Of a DNA stretch of 64,000 bases, positions 38,640-51,954 are shown in pieces. The DNA is from Topomyia yanbarensis (lineage: Eukaryota > Arthropoda > Insecta > Diptera > Culicidae). Location of the stretch: positions 430,404,539 to 430,468,538 of the forward strand of contig NC_080671.1 of NCBI RefSeq assembly GCF_030247195.1. The letters run 5' to 3'. Under the pieces are notes generated by a model. The model saw nothing but the letters and a program-made list of their open reading frames with translations, was not told the origin of the DNA and ran no database searches. Within the stretch, counting starts at the first letter, position 1, and each line of letters opens with the position of its first letter. A program made the translations under genes and the position numbers.

Positions 38640-41600
38640 GGCAGAAATTTGAACTGAAAGTCGTCAATAGTTCAAAGTTTATATTGGCATTGTTTTATCA
38701 ACATTCCAATGTCTCTTATCGATAAATTGCAGCAGAGCAGCTCAGAATCGCAAATTGATTCGTATCCCGTGTGATCAAAACGTTCAAAGAACATCAGACC
38801 ACCAAACGGAATGATACTAGCGGTAGGAAACGCGATATGGCAAGGCCAGGATGACATGGAGCCAATTCCAGTGTCACACAAACATTTAAATTAAAATTTC
38901 AATTAATTTTGAGCAAAACCAATAACATTGACCGGAGTTGATGGGACCAAATTGTAGCGGCAAACAGAACACGATGCCTAATAAATATGAGTCTGGCAAG
39001 CATTTTGCGGTTGTGGTAAAATTATTTCGGTCTTCATCACATTTCGGACTGTCAATAGTCGAATCTACGCAAATAAACCCCTGAAACTTTTGCTATTTAA
39101 GATCTCGAGAAGGCCTTACACGGGTTTAGCATCTTTCACTTTGTCCGGATCCTCTTAGATTGGTACGGAACCAAAAATGTGTTTTTTGATCTAAAATAGG
39201 AACATTCCAGAATATCGTCCTATCGAAAAAATTTAAGCCATCTGGAACCCGTCAAATCCCCTTTCTTTTTGTTACTAATAATATTTTTATGAGAAATCTT
39301 GTGATCCTGTTATAAAATAATTAAAATTTTAGAGCGTATTTGAATATGTTAAATTTAAAGCCTCACTTAACGGTCAAACGATGAACGCAAAGTCAAACTG
39401 TGAGCCACTTTCCTTGCGATAGAACGCTTGAATTTTTCATTTTAGTAAATCCCAATGACCTTGACTGGGACTCAACCTAGACACCGCCGGTGCTGTTCAT
39501 AAAATGTGGCTAGGTTTTATTTTTTAAAATGCACTATTAAGTTCATTTTTGCGTCCTCTCGAGCCGATCATAATAAACGAATGTACATACAAAACGTCTT
39601 TTTTCGAAGTTGGGTGTCAACTCTGTCCAGTTTTATCATATCCGGAATGTTGTACTGCTCGCAATCAAGAAGTGCCAAGCAAATCTAAACGGGACTATGT
39701 TTCTGGGTACTATTGTAACTCCCGTAGTTCATAAATTAGTGAACTATATTTGACACTGTTTGCATTTTAAAACATAACATCTAAATTGCAATCCAAGTGA
39801 CGGTCATAAGCTAATGAAAGAAAAATCGAAACGTTAAACCACGGTCAAATGGTGTAGATTGGACCATCTTTGGTTTTAAAGCTATGACAAGAACTCCGAA
39901 AATTTAATAGCAATACGAACGAGCAACTGTCAAAATCAACAACAAATAACTGTTTCTATATGTTGTCCACATTCTGGAAATTCAAAGATATTTTACTGAA
40001 AGTCATCTAAAATAGCCACGTTTGCCCGTATGTAAACAAAGTCTGGCAACTATCGATATAGTGTAGCCTCGATGTTATCCAGTTCCAGACATAAGGAGCT
40101 TCGCACTTAGTATTCGGAAACTACCTTAAACAAATAACGGAATAAGAGGATTTTTTTGGAATCTACACAATCTTCAAATGGTGGACGGCAATCCAGCCCT
40201 GCTTCATCATTCCAACTTGGCCAAGGCACTCTTCATACTCAAACTACGTCATGCAACTATGAAGCTCAGATTACCACATGATAATTCTGACAACTTACTG
40301 CTACATTATGCAAATGTTATTGGGAGAATCGCCACGCAATATCCTTTATTTCTAGTCTTCAAATGTCCTGTTATCTTTCCAGTTGTCCTTACAATATCTA
40401 TTTTTGGAAAAAAAAACCTTGGATTGAAATATAAACCTTCTCTGAGATTTGATATTGTCCCCAGTATTTCATAGTTTTTTTTTGAGATTCCTGCACATGA
40501 CAGTCACTTGCTATAAAATTTTTGGACCTACTCGGATTATCTTGCGTGTAAAATACCTCCTGGTGGCAGAATATATAACCAGTGCGCAGGGGCATAAAGT
40601 GGTCTTAAAAGGGCCCTGGTTCGTGCAAGAATGGGCGCACATACCAATTAATCCTTTAACCCCTCTGGGTAATTCTATGCTAGCACGCTGCGCAACAGTA
40701 ATCAAAGCAAATGACTACGCAACTAAATACTAAGATTACTCGATGGGATTTTTAAATAAAATGAACTTACGGTTAAATTCCTAATTTTTTAATTTAAATT
40801 TGCAGTTTGCTGAAGTTTTTTGATCACCTAAATTTCGAAACTGTATGATTGTTATAACCACAACTCAAACAGATATTAGAATCAGATGAACGATTGCACG
40901 CCTAAAATGATAACAGTCATAAATGTTCATTGCACGGTTATTAAATTGTATTATAATACCGAGATAAAAAGATGTGACCGCAAAATATTGGTTTGGTGCA
41001 TTTTTATGTCCGCTGCGTATTTTTTTGGTAAACTAGTATTATCACTGCACAGCAGGCTATCAGCGATCCTTCATTGCTTGTACAGTGGGTAAGTAACAAA
41101 GCGGTAGGTACAATTGTTCATTTGCTTTCCTATAGCGAATCGATTTTTTTTATTCTTTTTATTCGGTTTATTGATTTCATCAATTTAGTGAGTAGGCACT
41201 GGTAAAGTAGGCGAGATGACGACGAAATGCGTACAGGTATAGATCAATTGGTGAAATTAAATTGAAATGTACTCTTATTATTTCAATTTATTTTATTTTG
41301 GCGGTCATTCCGCGCGAAGTGGCCAAGGTACGTTTAATCGACCCTATCGAATTTGAACCAATTTGTGAGTTATTGTTCATCGTACGCTAATATACAAATA
41401 TCTACATTTATCTGACGATTGAACTATCCCTCGGTCCATTGGAGCCTCCCCCGTTGCGAGAAATTATCAAAAATCATGCTGCTTTTCTTGTGTTTATACC
41501 TCCGGTACTACTAACTCGTTTTTTTTTAAGGAAATTGTTCAAGGAATCAAGCAAAACCGTAAGTTTTTGCCGGCAGTACTGCCTAATATGCTTTTCCCGT

Positions 41601-43690
41601 TACGAAGTGCATTTTTCTTACGATATAATATATTATGTGTAATCAGAAAACGTTTGCGTGCCAAGTGAGTTCACATGATAGTCGTCCAAACCCTTTCAAC
41701 AAAAACTGATTGAATCGAAAATGGTAGCGTTTACCCTGCGCCTTGGTACATTTCGGCTCGAACGCAGCAACCGTCGGTTGTCAAACTGCTCTGGGTGCAT
41801 GTTACCACAGCCGCCCATTCCAACAATATTGTCGAGTGGTTGGATGTTTGCTCGTTTCCCTCGTTGGCCCTTCCCAGTGTCGTTTCCAGGTCGGTATACC
41901 TACTCAACATATGTTCATTTCGTAGTTTAATATTTGCTCAAGCTTTTCCATGAGCTGTTGAAGTGGAAGCTGTTTGACTTGTAAAGGTATATATGATTGG
42001 AATGTACCGCCCACTTCAATCGGCATGCAGTTATGTGCTTCAAACAGGAGAAATTGGTCATTCATGAAGTTTTAAAATCTGGGCCCATACTTCAAAAACG
42101 AAATAGCGATAGGCGAAACGCAATTAGGCCCTTTTCCGGTCCGAATACAGCCTAATATAAATTGGAAGAAATTATGATTAAAAAACTCACCTCGAAACAC
42201 GATCCTCAACTAACACCACACGGGCTGTGACTCCTAGATCAACGGGTATCTGCTGAGTTCACCTCGAACAATTTGGCGTTGCTTGTGAGCACGATGTTTA
42301 CAAATATCCACAGACACACAAGAGGTGGCGGCAGATCGGTCAGTTTCTATTTTTTGTCCCGTATTCGCGCACTGAATCAATTTGATTTTGGTTAAATTGG
42401 CGGTACTAAAAAAACAAAAATAGTCCCGACCGACGATTCCTTTTCTCGATTCGATGTACTAGGTACGTATTAAGGAACCGCTTTCTGCGATTACCGGTCG
42501 ATTGCTTATGTTTGAAGACTGTCCCGGCTACCAGCTATTGTTACGCGCTCGATTGTTACAGGGGACCCATTTCAGCACTTAACAAAAGCTTGCTGTCTTC
42601 TGTCGACCACTCGCCATGCCCTCATAACTGCATTGCAGAAACATATATAGGAACTTTTCCAAAACATACAACGACACTAACGAAACACTGAATGTTACTA
42701 ATTTTCACACCATTTCAATCTCGAAAACACACATTTCAACCATTTCTTCGTGAAACTCGCCTGCTAAATGCGACACCTTTAGATTAGCACAATGAACGTA
42801 TTTACTCTGCAATTCTTCCCTGCCGAGAACCAGCGAAATCACGAACGATCGCAGATTTGGTACAATTTAACAATTCGCACTTTTGTCCAATCGGTGCTAT
42901 CACGCAGATGTGCAGGCTCTCTTGTTTTTCTTCTCTCTCCGGTGTGTGTGGATAGCTCACACCTCTCAGATACGACAGTTGTGAAATTTGTCGTACTTGT
43001 GCTGGTTTTTCCGGTCAACTGTGATTTTCTTTCCAATAAGTATTTTTGATGCTACAAAATGTGACTGTTTTTCTAGGTACTAGATTTTCTGCTCTAAGTG
43101 TTAATTGTAGGACTATAGTAATGAAGAAAAAATACGTCCATATACTTCGACCGTTTATCGAAGACTAAATGCGAGCCACTCCCCGACGCGCGGTAATAAA
43201 TTCGAATTCGTCGTCGTCGTCGGTGCCGGTATGCGACACAGGCAGGCAGTTCGGTCGAACGGGATAGAGTATAATTTTTGAATGCAGAGTAGAGCAAAAG
43301 AGAGAACACCGAAGGATTCTCTCATAGTCGCAATCTCCCACTGCTGCGCTACCGCCGGCTACGAGCATACACACGAGAGTGTTGACAAGGCTGCAATCAC
43401 TGCAGGCAGAGCAACCTGTTGCACTGGAGGTATTGATTGCAGCAAATATATTTGTATGATCGTTTAGGACACTTCTGGAACAATCTGTTAAGTAGGTCAG
43501 TTTAAATGTACTATTTTGCAATGCGATATTTCCTGTAACTCAATTTACATCATTACAATTTACAAGTTTGGTTGAACGTAATCTACTGAATTATAACATT
43601 GACCATTTTAACGTTATAACATTGAGTTAGCGACGTTATTTTTGTCTAACATTTGAAAAGGATATTTGAAGACTTGTTTTCATTAGGTCC
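38640..43690. other. 5-kb gene-free stretch, no feature recognised
   Basis: Many short overlapping frames on both strands (for example 40178-40474, 40449-40733 and 43165-43521), none with a domain. The segment 43170-43430 is unusually GC-rich with cgtcgtcgtcgtcgg iterations and could be an unidentified promoter or exon, but nothing supports that directly. Confidence 0.35.
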
Positions 43691-43699
43691 AATCTGCAA

Positions 43700-44146
43700 A
43701 TGAAAGCCCTCTTTTTTCGCGTTCTCTTTCGATTATTACTGCAAAACCATAAAACTTTTTACACATTCATCAGTATGTTTCGAAAGACCAAGGTTTTAAC
43801 TAGCTTATTACACAAGCAGTTCAAGGTAAATCTGAAAGCTGACCGAATAATTCGCGGAAGAGAAAGTAAACAAAGAGAGGCTCTCTTTTGTAGGTTGGAC
43901 CTATTGAAAAAAAAGTCTTCATTTGAGTCATATGTCCATTGGCGTGCTCAAGGGGGGCCCCCTAATGCTTTGGAATTTAAAAAAGGATTATTTAGTATTA
44001 ATATAATGTTGAAAAGACATGTCAAAGGCATGTATGGCGGTTCTAGGAGGTATTACATGGAAAGCGAAAACAAGAGAAACTTTCTTCTAAAACATAACAG
44101 TAATATAATCTTAGAAGAATTATATAGATGTTATTTATTTGGATAA
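43700..44146 (+). CDS. Hypothetical basic protein, 148 codons
   Basis: This is the longest stand-alone frame without transposon motifs (43700-44146; stop TAA). It is Lys/Arg/Leu-rich (for example RKTKVLTSLLHKQF and KKGLFSINIMLKRHVKGMYG). An internal ATG at 43774 (MFRKTKV) is an alternative start. No signal peptide, membrane segment or known domain was recognised, and no splice context was established. It could be a lineage-specific gene, a transposon remnant or chance. Confidence 0.25.
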   Translation: MKALFFRVLFRLLLQNHKTFYTFISMFRKTKVLTSLLHKQFKVNLKADRIIRGRESKQREALFCRLDLLKKKSSFESYVHWRAQGGPPNALEFKKGLFSINIMLKRHVKGMYGGSRRYYMESENKRNFLLKHNSNIILEELYRCYLFG

Positions 44147-44726
44147 AAACTTATTCTACTGCTATCTTCTTTTCATTTTAACGACACTTAGAGGAGTAAC
44201 TACGTTATATTTTTTTTATATACCTAAGAACCTACTGTAAAACGTGGCAAAATTTGGAGTATATCAAATATTGTCAAAGAATTTTTGCATGGATGATGAT
44301 ATTTTTATCATTTTCATTATATATTCAGCAAAATCGCTTTCTAGTGATAATGACTGTATTAAATAAGACTATATTATTGCAAACGAAGTTCAACACAACT
44401 GTTTGTTTAACTTCAGCTAAAAACTAACTGAAAATAGTAGATTTGGTGTGTATTGCACCAACTATAAAAAATACCTTTTTTGAAAATTTTATTCCGGAAT
44501 TGAAAGATTAAAAGTTACATTATACGGCTAGATCCGGCAAAGTTGCTGAAGCAGTCTTACAAAACAAGTTTTCAGCTATACAAAAAATATTCGAACTCTT
44601 CCGATCTTGTCCGATCCACTAATCCCTAGCGATTTGAAAATATTGAAATTTTTACTAATTTGAGGTACACCAAAATGCTGTGGAAAAACAAATGTATTCA
44701 CAAAGATCACCTAGAAATTACTAGTA

Positions 44727-46549
44727 CAGTAAGATTCCGTTTTTGGCACGTTCCCTTTTTGGCATGCTCCCATTTTGGCACACTCCGATTTTGGCAACAA
44801 ATGGGCTCCGTTTTTGGCAACATTCTTGTTGTAAATAATAAGTCTTTTAAAACTGTGCAAGAAATATTTTTTTTATATCAATTGACATCACATTTTACTT
44901 TATTTCCAAACATGGAAGTCATATTAACCCTCAAAGGGGCAATAATTTTTTTAATTTTGTTAAAATTGTCTCATAGTTTCAATTCATTACTGTGATAATT
45001 TGAGGTGTTTTTTCGCAATGTTGCTTAGAAACAGTGTTATGCATTTAAGCGTTAACTATATTGTACACTATTCGTGTTGTGTTTAATAATCACAATAAGT
45101 ATAGAAATGTATTATTTATGTATAATGTAACTGGTAACTGTGTAACTAGTGTTTGACGGAATCAATTTTTATAAAAAGACCCAGAGCACTTTAAGAGTCA
45201 AGTAAGGAGGAATGCGCTACACTGCATAATAAGACTAGTTCTGGAGAAAATTTTCAATAGAACCTTAGTAACATTGCGAGCCTCTTTCTCTTTGGATTAT
45301 TACGACGTCAATACAAAACTTGAGACTGAATTTTCAGTACATATCGAAAGCTGACCATGGTGCGTCCCAAAGACGTATTTGGGAATACAAAACTGATGGC
45401 CCCAAATAGTTTGGTTTAGCTTTGGAACATTTGCTAGTTTTTTTTTGGCGATTTTTTTTTCAAATGAATGGAATTAGGGTGGTCCTTGTGGTTGAGGTGT
45501 TCAAAGTATCGACTGTTTAGATGTGTGAATTTTACCTGAGAAATGCCCTACAATATAATAACACAAATGAATTGAAGCAAGTTTGCCAAATAAACAAGGC
45601 TATCTATAATGGTTAATCTGTTATGATTTTTTTAAATATTTAAAGTAGGGTGGCTCTTGAAAAATAGGGTAGCTTATATTATCTTTTGATGTGTTAATTT
45701 CTCGCAAATGCATTGTTATAGAGATTTTTAAAAAAAAATTTTGTAGCGCATTTTCACAATAGCACTAATGTTTCAATCCCTTTTGTTTGGATAGTTGCAA
45801 GTGATTTATACAGGTTTTCTTTAAACCTAAATATCTTCAAACATTGCAATTTGATTTTCAATCTATCAATTCCAATTGGAAGATCGACGATTAGTTAGTT
45901 ATAGAGAACAAAATTTACGTATTTTTTAAAATAGCTATGGTTTTTAACAAAATTGTCCATTAATATTCACGAAAGAAAAGATAACAATCCCAGGAGCGAA
46001 TGTCATGATAACATTTATCACACTTTGAAGCTTTTTTATTATTGCATTATTTGCGAAGATTTAGGAATAAAACATTTATTTCTAGATATATTTTTCATAA
46101 AAAAATGTTAAAATTCATTTTCTCAAGTATTTTTTTAAATGTCATGTAGCTCTATCTACATAAGTTATAAAGTATAAATGTCTTCAGTACATGTGTTAAA
46201 AATATCAAACAAACAACTTTGCCGAAGAAAGTTTTTTGATAGAACACCTCTGTCAAATGATAGAACTGATCTAGATCAGTTTCTACTTATCTAGATCAAA
46301 ACCAAAGTTGTCAAAATAATTATCATTTCCATCTAAGATACTTTTCTAAAGACACTAATCCTCCAGGATATATACCCAAGGTGCTGGAAGTTTTGAGCGT
46401 CGAAAGTAGCATTTTACCACACCGTACGACGTCTGAATTTGATAAAATATTGAAAATCTAAAGTTTAAAGAAAAGGTTCCATTTTTGGCACGGTTCCGGT
46501 TTTGGCAACTGAAAAAAATAAAATTGTTGCCAAAAACGGAATCCTACTG
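44727..46549. mobile_element. 1.8-kb non-autonomous pogo/Tc1-type element, TA TSD
   Basis: CAGTAAGATTCCGTTTTTGG (44727) is inverted at the right (ccaaaaacggaatcctactg, ending 46549) with one mismatch. TA flanks both ends (44725-44726 and 46550-46551). Ends starting CAGTA with TA TSD suggest the pogo branch of Tc1/mariner. 'tttttggcac/ttttggcaac' recurs five times within 110 bp of the left end and three times at the right, as subterminal sites. The 1.6-kb interior is AT-rich with no transposase. Confidence 0.8.
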
Positions 46550-46554
46550 TATTC

Positions 46555-48925
46555 GAAAGGATATAAAAAAATGGCCTCTACGCTGGTTTTTACCATTTTT
46601 TTGTTAACCATTTTTGTTAACGACCTATTGAGTCAATTTGTCAACAGTTGTTACGGCAGTCGGTTCCGACAGCATGAAGTAACAAGTTACTTTACGCTTG
46701 TCCGGACATGCTGTAGACACAGGTGATTCGCATTTCTAATGCCAAAAGACCCTGACTCCTACGGTAGCAGACAAAAAGTTAAGTCGCCGGTGAGCTCTAA
46801 GCGTGCATATATGATCCTTCCACGCTTTTCTAAACATTCTCCCTTCAACTCCTTGCTCTCCCTTGAGTACTATGGCTCTAAGTATTGAAAAATATACTTC
46901 ACCTTCCAGTCCCTTGCTAATTAAATGCCGTAACAACTGTTGACAAATCTACACTGGTAGGTGGGTAGATGCCAAATTGTTCCAAAAACTAGTAATTGTT
47001 TATTTTTAGTTCATATCAAGGCATAATAAAAACAATTGCAGCAGCAAATAATTTTGGCCAGGATTCGACCCCAATTACTCCTCTGTGCGACATTAAATTA
47101 GCTAGAAATTACTAAGTAGGAAAAGTTTAAAAAAATTAGTTATGAAAGGATTTGGAATATACAGATAGGAAAGCTGTCGGTTCTCTTGGTAAAGAGGGAC
47201 GACTCTGCTGTTCCCGTGAAACATGGTAGATTTAAGCAATTCGTAGTAACACTGCCTAAGCACGACTCCTACCAGCAGAAGATAAAAAATTAGTCCGGAA
47301 GCTTCTAAGCCTGTTCCTACCCATGTAACAATTGAGGTTTTATAGCACGCCACAAGTGCAATCTTAGTTAAATAGTGAATGCCAAAAAATAAATGTTTAA
47401 ATGTCTTATTTCATGGAAAGTATGAGATATATAAATCCGCCTTTAGGACAAAAGGTTTTGGGGAACGATCAACAAGAGATTGCTTGATCACTGATCAGTG
47501 ATCACAACGTAGCAGCACGTTCATAAGGTGATCAGTTCAGCAGTCACATGACTATCGGATAACACACGAGGAAACTGGTTTGATGTGGAGTGCCAACGAG
47601 CAACAGATGAGAAAAATCAGACTAGGAGCTGTAGTGTAGTGTGCTGAAAGCCGCTGAAAAGGACGATGACGACAGGCGCGCATAAGGCTTGATAATTATG
47701 GTTTAGCATGCTAGAGACAGTTTAAAATAATATTCAGTTTTGGGCATGTAGAGCGCAGGAGACTCGTTAAAGTGATCAGTAGACAACCTATAAGGCGTCG
47801 TCGACTTTTGGGGAAAGCGTTGCTCTCACTGGAGGTATGCAATCGAGGAAAATAAGTGTGTGGAGCGTGACTGGAAAGTGGCTCCCTGGAAATATCTAAT
47901 GCATTCAACCATGGTTAGCATTAAATACCCAATCGCTGTAAATAGTACATGTTTACGAAAAAAATTGATTTCTTACCTAACTATGCTTTCTAAATGCATT
48001 TTGGACCACTCAAAAAACCTCGAAAAGTGTTATTAAATGTTTTCCTACAGAAAGAAAATTTTCTATTTTCTACTTGATTCTCGGAGTTGCTCAGAAGCTG
48101 TTTTTGTTTGTCATCATTTTTCTTATAAATCCATTAGAGATTCACCCAATACCTTAAATAGAGTTTTTTTTAAATTGAAAAAGTAATTTTAGGTGAAAAT
48201 CTAGGTCAGAATTCACATACTGAAAAAAATTGATATCATAAAATGAAGTTAACAAAGTTTTAAAGTAAAATAATTTTATTTTAAACTTAAAAACCTATAG
48301 TGAAAAAAAGTCAGTGGGCCATTATCCATTACCAAATCCTGACAAGATAGAAAGAGAAACAATGTATTACAATATATCTGATTACTCAAATTCAATTTTT
48401 GTTTTTTTATATCTCATAATGAATTTTTTATGGATTTCTCAACCTTTCGAGCTCAGCTCATAGTACTTTTTATTGATTTTATTTATGTTTTGTAAAACTT
48501 TTCATTGAAACATTCTTGAGTTTTGGATGTTCAGGAAAAATTTAATTGGTATTAAATAATGTAGCTTTATAGCAGGCGGCCTATTAAAATTGAAATAGGT
48601 CGTATGTTGAGATCCACTCTGATTTTTTAACAAAATTGAAAATTTAGAAAAAAAAAATCCAAGTTAGAAACATTTGAAACTCTACGAATATAGAATCGTT
48701 ATGGGTCTTCTTTTCCGGTATAGTGCTCTTTGTGACCGGTTCTGTAAACTGCAATTTGCTTGCAATGAAATGCAAAATCTTTGAAAAAGCTTATGTTTTC
48801 ATAAATTGTTACGCGATGGAAAAATAGAGAATTAGTTCTGCACAAAAGAAATGAAAACCCGAGTATGATGATCACAATGGCCAAACCTGTATATGTGCAG
48901 TACAAACAGATTTCATGTAATTTTT
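46555..48925. other. Gene-free stretch, no feature recognised
   Basis: Short frames only. A perfect 20-bp palindrome tgatcactgatcagtgatca lies at 47485-47504. No gene or paired terminal repeats were seen. Confidence 0.35.
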
Positions 48926-48929
48926 GTCT

Positions 48930-49460
48930 GCTGTCCTGAAGGTGCCATTGTTTTGTCGAAGCGGTGTCATCGTTTTCGTATAGGGCAATCGAGCTGGACC
49001 GTAAAGCAAAACATTATGGCCAAAATCCCGGGTCTGAAAGATGTATGGTCAGGATATGAACAAATTCAATAAATGCATCTGAAAGAGTAATGAAAATTTG
49101 ATTTAAAACAGCTTCCGGGAAAGAAGCTTTATGTTGCTAAAGATCACAAATTTCCAAGAAGTATAAAATTGTTGTTGCAGACAAGTTTGCCGGAAAAAGT
49201 GTATGATCTGGGAGTAAATTTGCAGTTATGGCCGTAAGACTCCGATTTTCATCACAACCTACAATATGAACCGAGTTATACATCTACGATAGTCTTAAAA
49301 CATCTAGTGATTAATTAGGTCCCGCCCAAGTTTTTGCCAGATTTGGCGAATAGCTACTACAGTAAGAATGTGCAATTGCAGTACCGGGATAATGACGTCA
49401 ACGTCCTTGAAAATAGGATATACTCCCCAAACTGCCCGGAATTCCACCCAATCCAAATCT
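48930..49460 (+). pseudogene. mariner-like transposase, catalytic and C-terminal part, degraded
   Basis: Across several frames: QLPGKKLYVAKDHKFPRSIK (about 49108-49170), then FLPDLANSYYSKNVQLQYR (about 49334-49390) and NRIYSPNCPEFHPIQ (about 49412-49456). These correspond to the WPDLA.HY and NPPNCPE.RPIE blocks of mariner-type transposases with some key positions changed. There are multiple stops. With the two N-terminal fragments at 14.3 and 32.9 kb it indicates an old mariner family. Confidence 0.7.
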
Positions 49461-49539
49461 ATACACTATATAAATATACAAAATCGAAACATGGCTAAGG
49501 ATGCTAATTCAATAACCAGATACTGAAAAAAAGCAGCCA

Positions 49540-50810
49540 GAGGTGTTGACCAGCAGCTTGTTGTAGTATACGGGGATGATGATGGTCTGAGAGGGTGGGG
49601 GTGAGAGAGGGCTGGGGATTGAGAGGTAGGAAGTGAAGGGGTAGATGGAGGATTCAAAACCGAACTTCATATTATACCTTCCATTTGAGACTAGGTTAGT
49701 GAAATTTAGTCCTGGATCTCCAGGACTTCGGGACCAACGATAGTGGACAATACATTCCAATAATTTTTGATTCTCCATCAGTGATCTAGGCATGCGAATC
49801 GAAGTAAATAGTATTTCAATAGATTTTAAACCTATGAGGTATTACAATTGTACCGGTTTATATGAGAAATTTCTATGTGACCGCAATTACCAACCTGTAA
49901 CCCCGGAACCAAAAGTCAGAACTGAATGAAATTCAATAGCAGTCAATGGGAGTATTATTGCTTTGTTTTCATCACCGCTAGCAAATTTGGTATGGACGGT
50001 TATCGATTTTTTTCGGTGAAAATTAAAACAAACTGCATTTTACCGGACGTTTCGACCTACTAACATGTTCAGTCATCCTCAGCGGCTTACTAAAATATAA
50101 TATTTGTTAAAATCTAACACTAAACACAAATTTAAACAACATCGCTTACATGCTAACAACGTCTACTCAATGAACAATCACATTATCAACTGTTGTCTTG
50201 CCTTGTACACTCAATCTTCGTCGGTACTTTCTTCGGGCGCACGGTGTATTATATCTTTTATTTGAGATCAAGTTTGTAAACATCGGTTAAGAGTTTGCTG
50301 GGAAATAGGTGTGACATTAGCTCGGGAACTTGGCGAGTTCCCAGGGGGCATCAAGATCCGTCATAGGTGACCAATGTGGTCAAAACTACTTCAATTGGTC
50401 ATTAGTGATCTAGACCCGCAAATCCAAGTAATGTTGAACGTATTTGAATATGTATTACATTATTCGGACATCATAGAGTTACCAGTTTATATGGGAATTT
50501 GCTGTGTGACCACACTCTTCAACCCATAACTCCGGAACCGGAAGTCCGATCAACTAAAAATTCAATAGCGAGGGGGGAGCGTTATACCGTTCATTTGAAA
50601 CTGAGTTTGTGCAAATCGGTTCAGCCATCTGTGAGAAAATTGAGTGACATTATTTGACGCACATACATACACACACAGACATTTTGCGATATCGACGAAC
50701 TGAATCGAATGGGATATGGCACTCGGCCCTCCGGGCCTTGGTTTGAAAATCGATTTTTGGAGTGATTGCATAGCCTTTCTTTATATGAGAAACGCAAAAA
50801 GATTATTTTC
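49540..50810 (-). repeat. Mosquito interspersed repeat ('gcctttctcat' family), minus orientation
   Basis: The right side reads 'cgcacatacatacacacacag', 'cgacgaactgaatcgaatggg', 'ggccctccgggcc' and then 'gattgcatagcctttctttatatgagaaacgcaaaaag' (to 50800), the reverse of the copies at 55.9-57.6 kb. Purine-rich 'gagagggtgggggtgagag' fills 49590-49645. An unrelated insert interrupts it at about 49965-50250. No coding sense. Confidence 0.75.
49965..50250 (-). repeat. Insertion with hammerhead-like hairpin motif
   Basis: Compared with the copy at 62.49-62.53 kb, extra sequence separates 'gagtattattgc' from 'tttatttgagatcaagtttg'. On the minus strand it contains CTGAGGATGAC (complement of 50071-50084) and GGTCGAAACGTCCGG (complement of 50043-50057), flanking a small hairpin. 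This is the type of phrase found in Penelope-like retroelement terminal repeats that carry hammerhead ribozymes. It is only a relic-level match. Confidence 0.35.
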
Positions 50811-51130
50811 CCCCCTCAATTTTAAATAGTACCCCTTAACTGGGCTATAGCCCAGTCAAGAAATTGTTGTCCACAGCAATATTTCGTGCAGAACGTTGTT
50901 GAAACGCTAGCGTGGCTTCAAGGGGTAGTATTCGGAGACTGACGAACTGAGATGTAGGATGGTGATAAACTCTTTCTTGTCATGAACAGAGCGGATTGGA
51001 TCCGCAAAGTCCGTCCAGCCAGCTCAGGAATACTCAAAGGACCGCTGCCAGGATGACAAACATGCGGTAGACTGGAGACACATGATGCTGTCAAGCTACA
51101 GGGAAACACTCCTATCTAATTCAATCTATA

Positions 51131-51281
51131 TTTTTTTATTTCGATTATAGAGGTTTTAACCTTAAGGTCATTCGCCTCTTCGGGTTAGAAAAATTTCTAA
51201 CCCTACGTGCGGGGTCGGGACTGGAAACCAAGTGCACTGCGTGCAAGGTAATCGATTTACCAACTACGCTACGCCCACCCT
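51131..51281 (-). mobile_element. tRNA-derived SINE (SINE200-type), copy 2
   Basis: On the minus strand: head 'gggcgtagcgtagttggtaa' (complement of 51257-51276), box-B-like 'ggtttccagtcccgaccccg', then 'gggttagaaatttttctaaccc' and 'gttaaaacctctataatcg'. It is closely similar to the SINE at 2636-2927 but lacks the MITE, so it shows the empty state of that site. Confidence 0.75.
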
Positions 51282-51284
51282 CCA

Positions 51285-51950
51285 TATTTATTTACTTCAA
51301 CTAATTCATTATGATGTTTATTCAAGCAAAACAAACAAAACCTAGTTCCTTGTAACCTCTTGTAACGCTGCTGTGAATGGCAGTAGGCGGTCGAATAGAA
51401 GTAAGAGCGAGCAAGACAAACAGATGCGCGCTGCACTGCTACGGTAAACTATTGACTGCCGACGATAAAGAGGTTTGCGTGATGATTCCAGATGTTTCTG
51501 TTAGGTACTGGGTTGTGGCGTTTGATGATGGTCACGGATTGTTCTGGATCTTACCGGAGGTGGTGTAAGCAAACAGAGCTGCTCAGTTTCTGCAATCTTT
51601 TTGTTTGGCGTAGAATTGTCTAATAGGGTAGAGGAGCCCTTATTCATAATTAGTCAGGATGTGACACTGTTCCGTTGATGACTCGGCTGTCACAGGATTG
51701 CGCATAAATAGGTTTCAACGTCTTTGCTTCGTTCCTAAGAAAAGCAATACAATGTAAAATCTGGCCTGGAAAATGTGAAATGTATGTTGTAATTGTAATT
51801 GTAGAATAATTCTGATTTTTTCAACTGTTTCTGTTTGTTTTACTTTCATGAATCGTGCACTTCTAGGCAACACATAATTTTTTGTTTTGTTTTTGTTTTC
51901 ATTAACAATTTTGAATTTGATTAAGCACTACTGTTTCAATATGTTTTATA
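51285..51950. other. Gene-free stretch, no feature recognised
   Basis: The 63-codon frame 51377-51568 has no known motif. No other structure was seen. Confidence 0.35.
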
Positions 51951-51954
51951 GGAG

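Noticed and set aside
43170..43430. GC-rich segment that might be a promoter or first exon
   Set aside because: No splice sites, initiator context or coding signal that I could defend.
46790..46945. Similarity to 61440-61600 ('ccttgctctc..ttgagtactatg..cctaa')
   Set aside because: A short shared block only. It is probably another dispersed repeat, but boundaries could not be set by eye.
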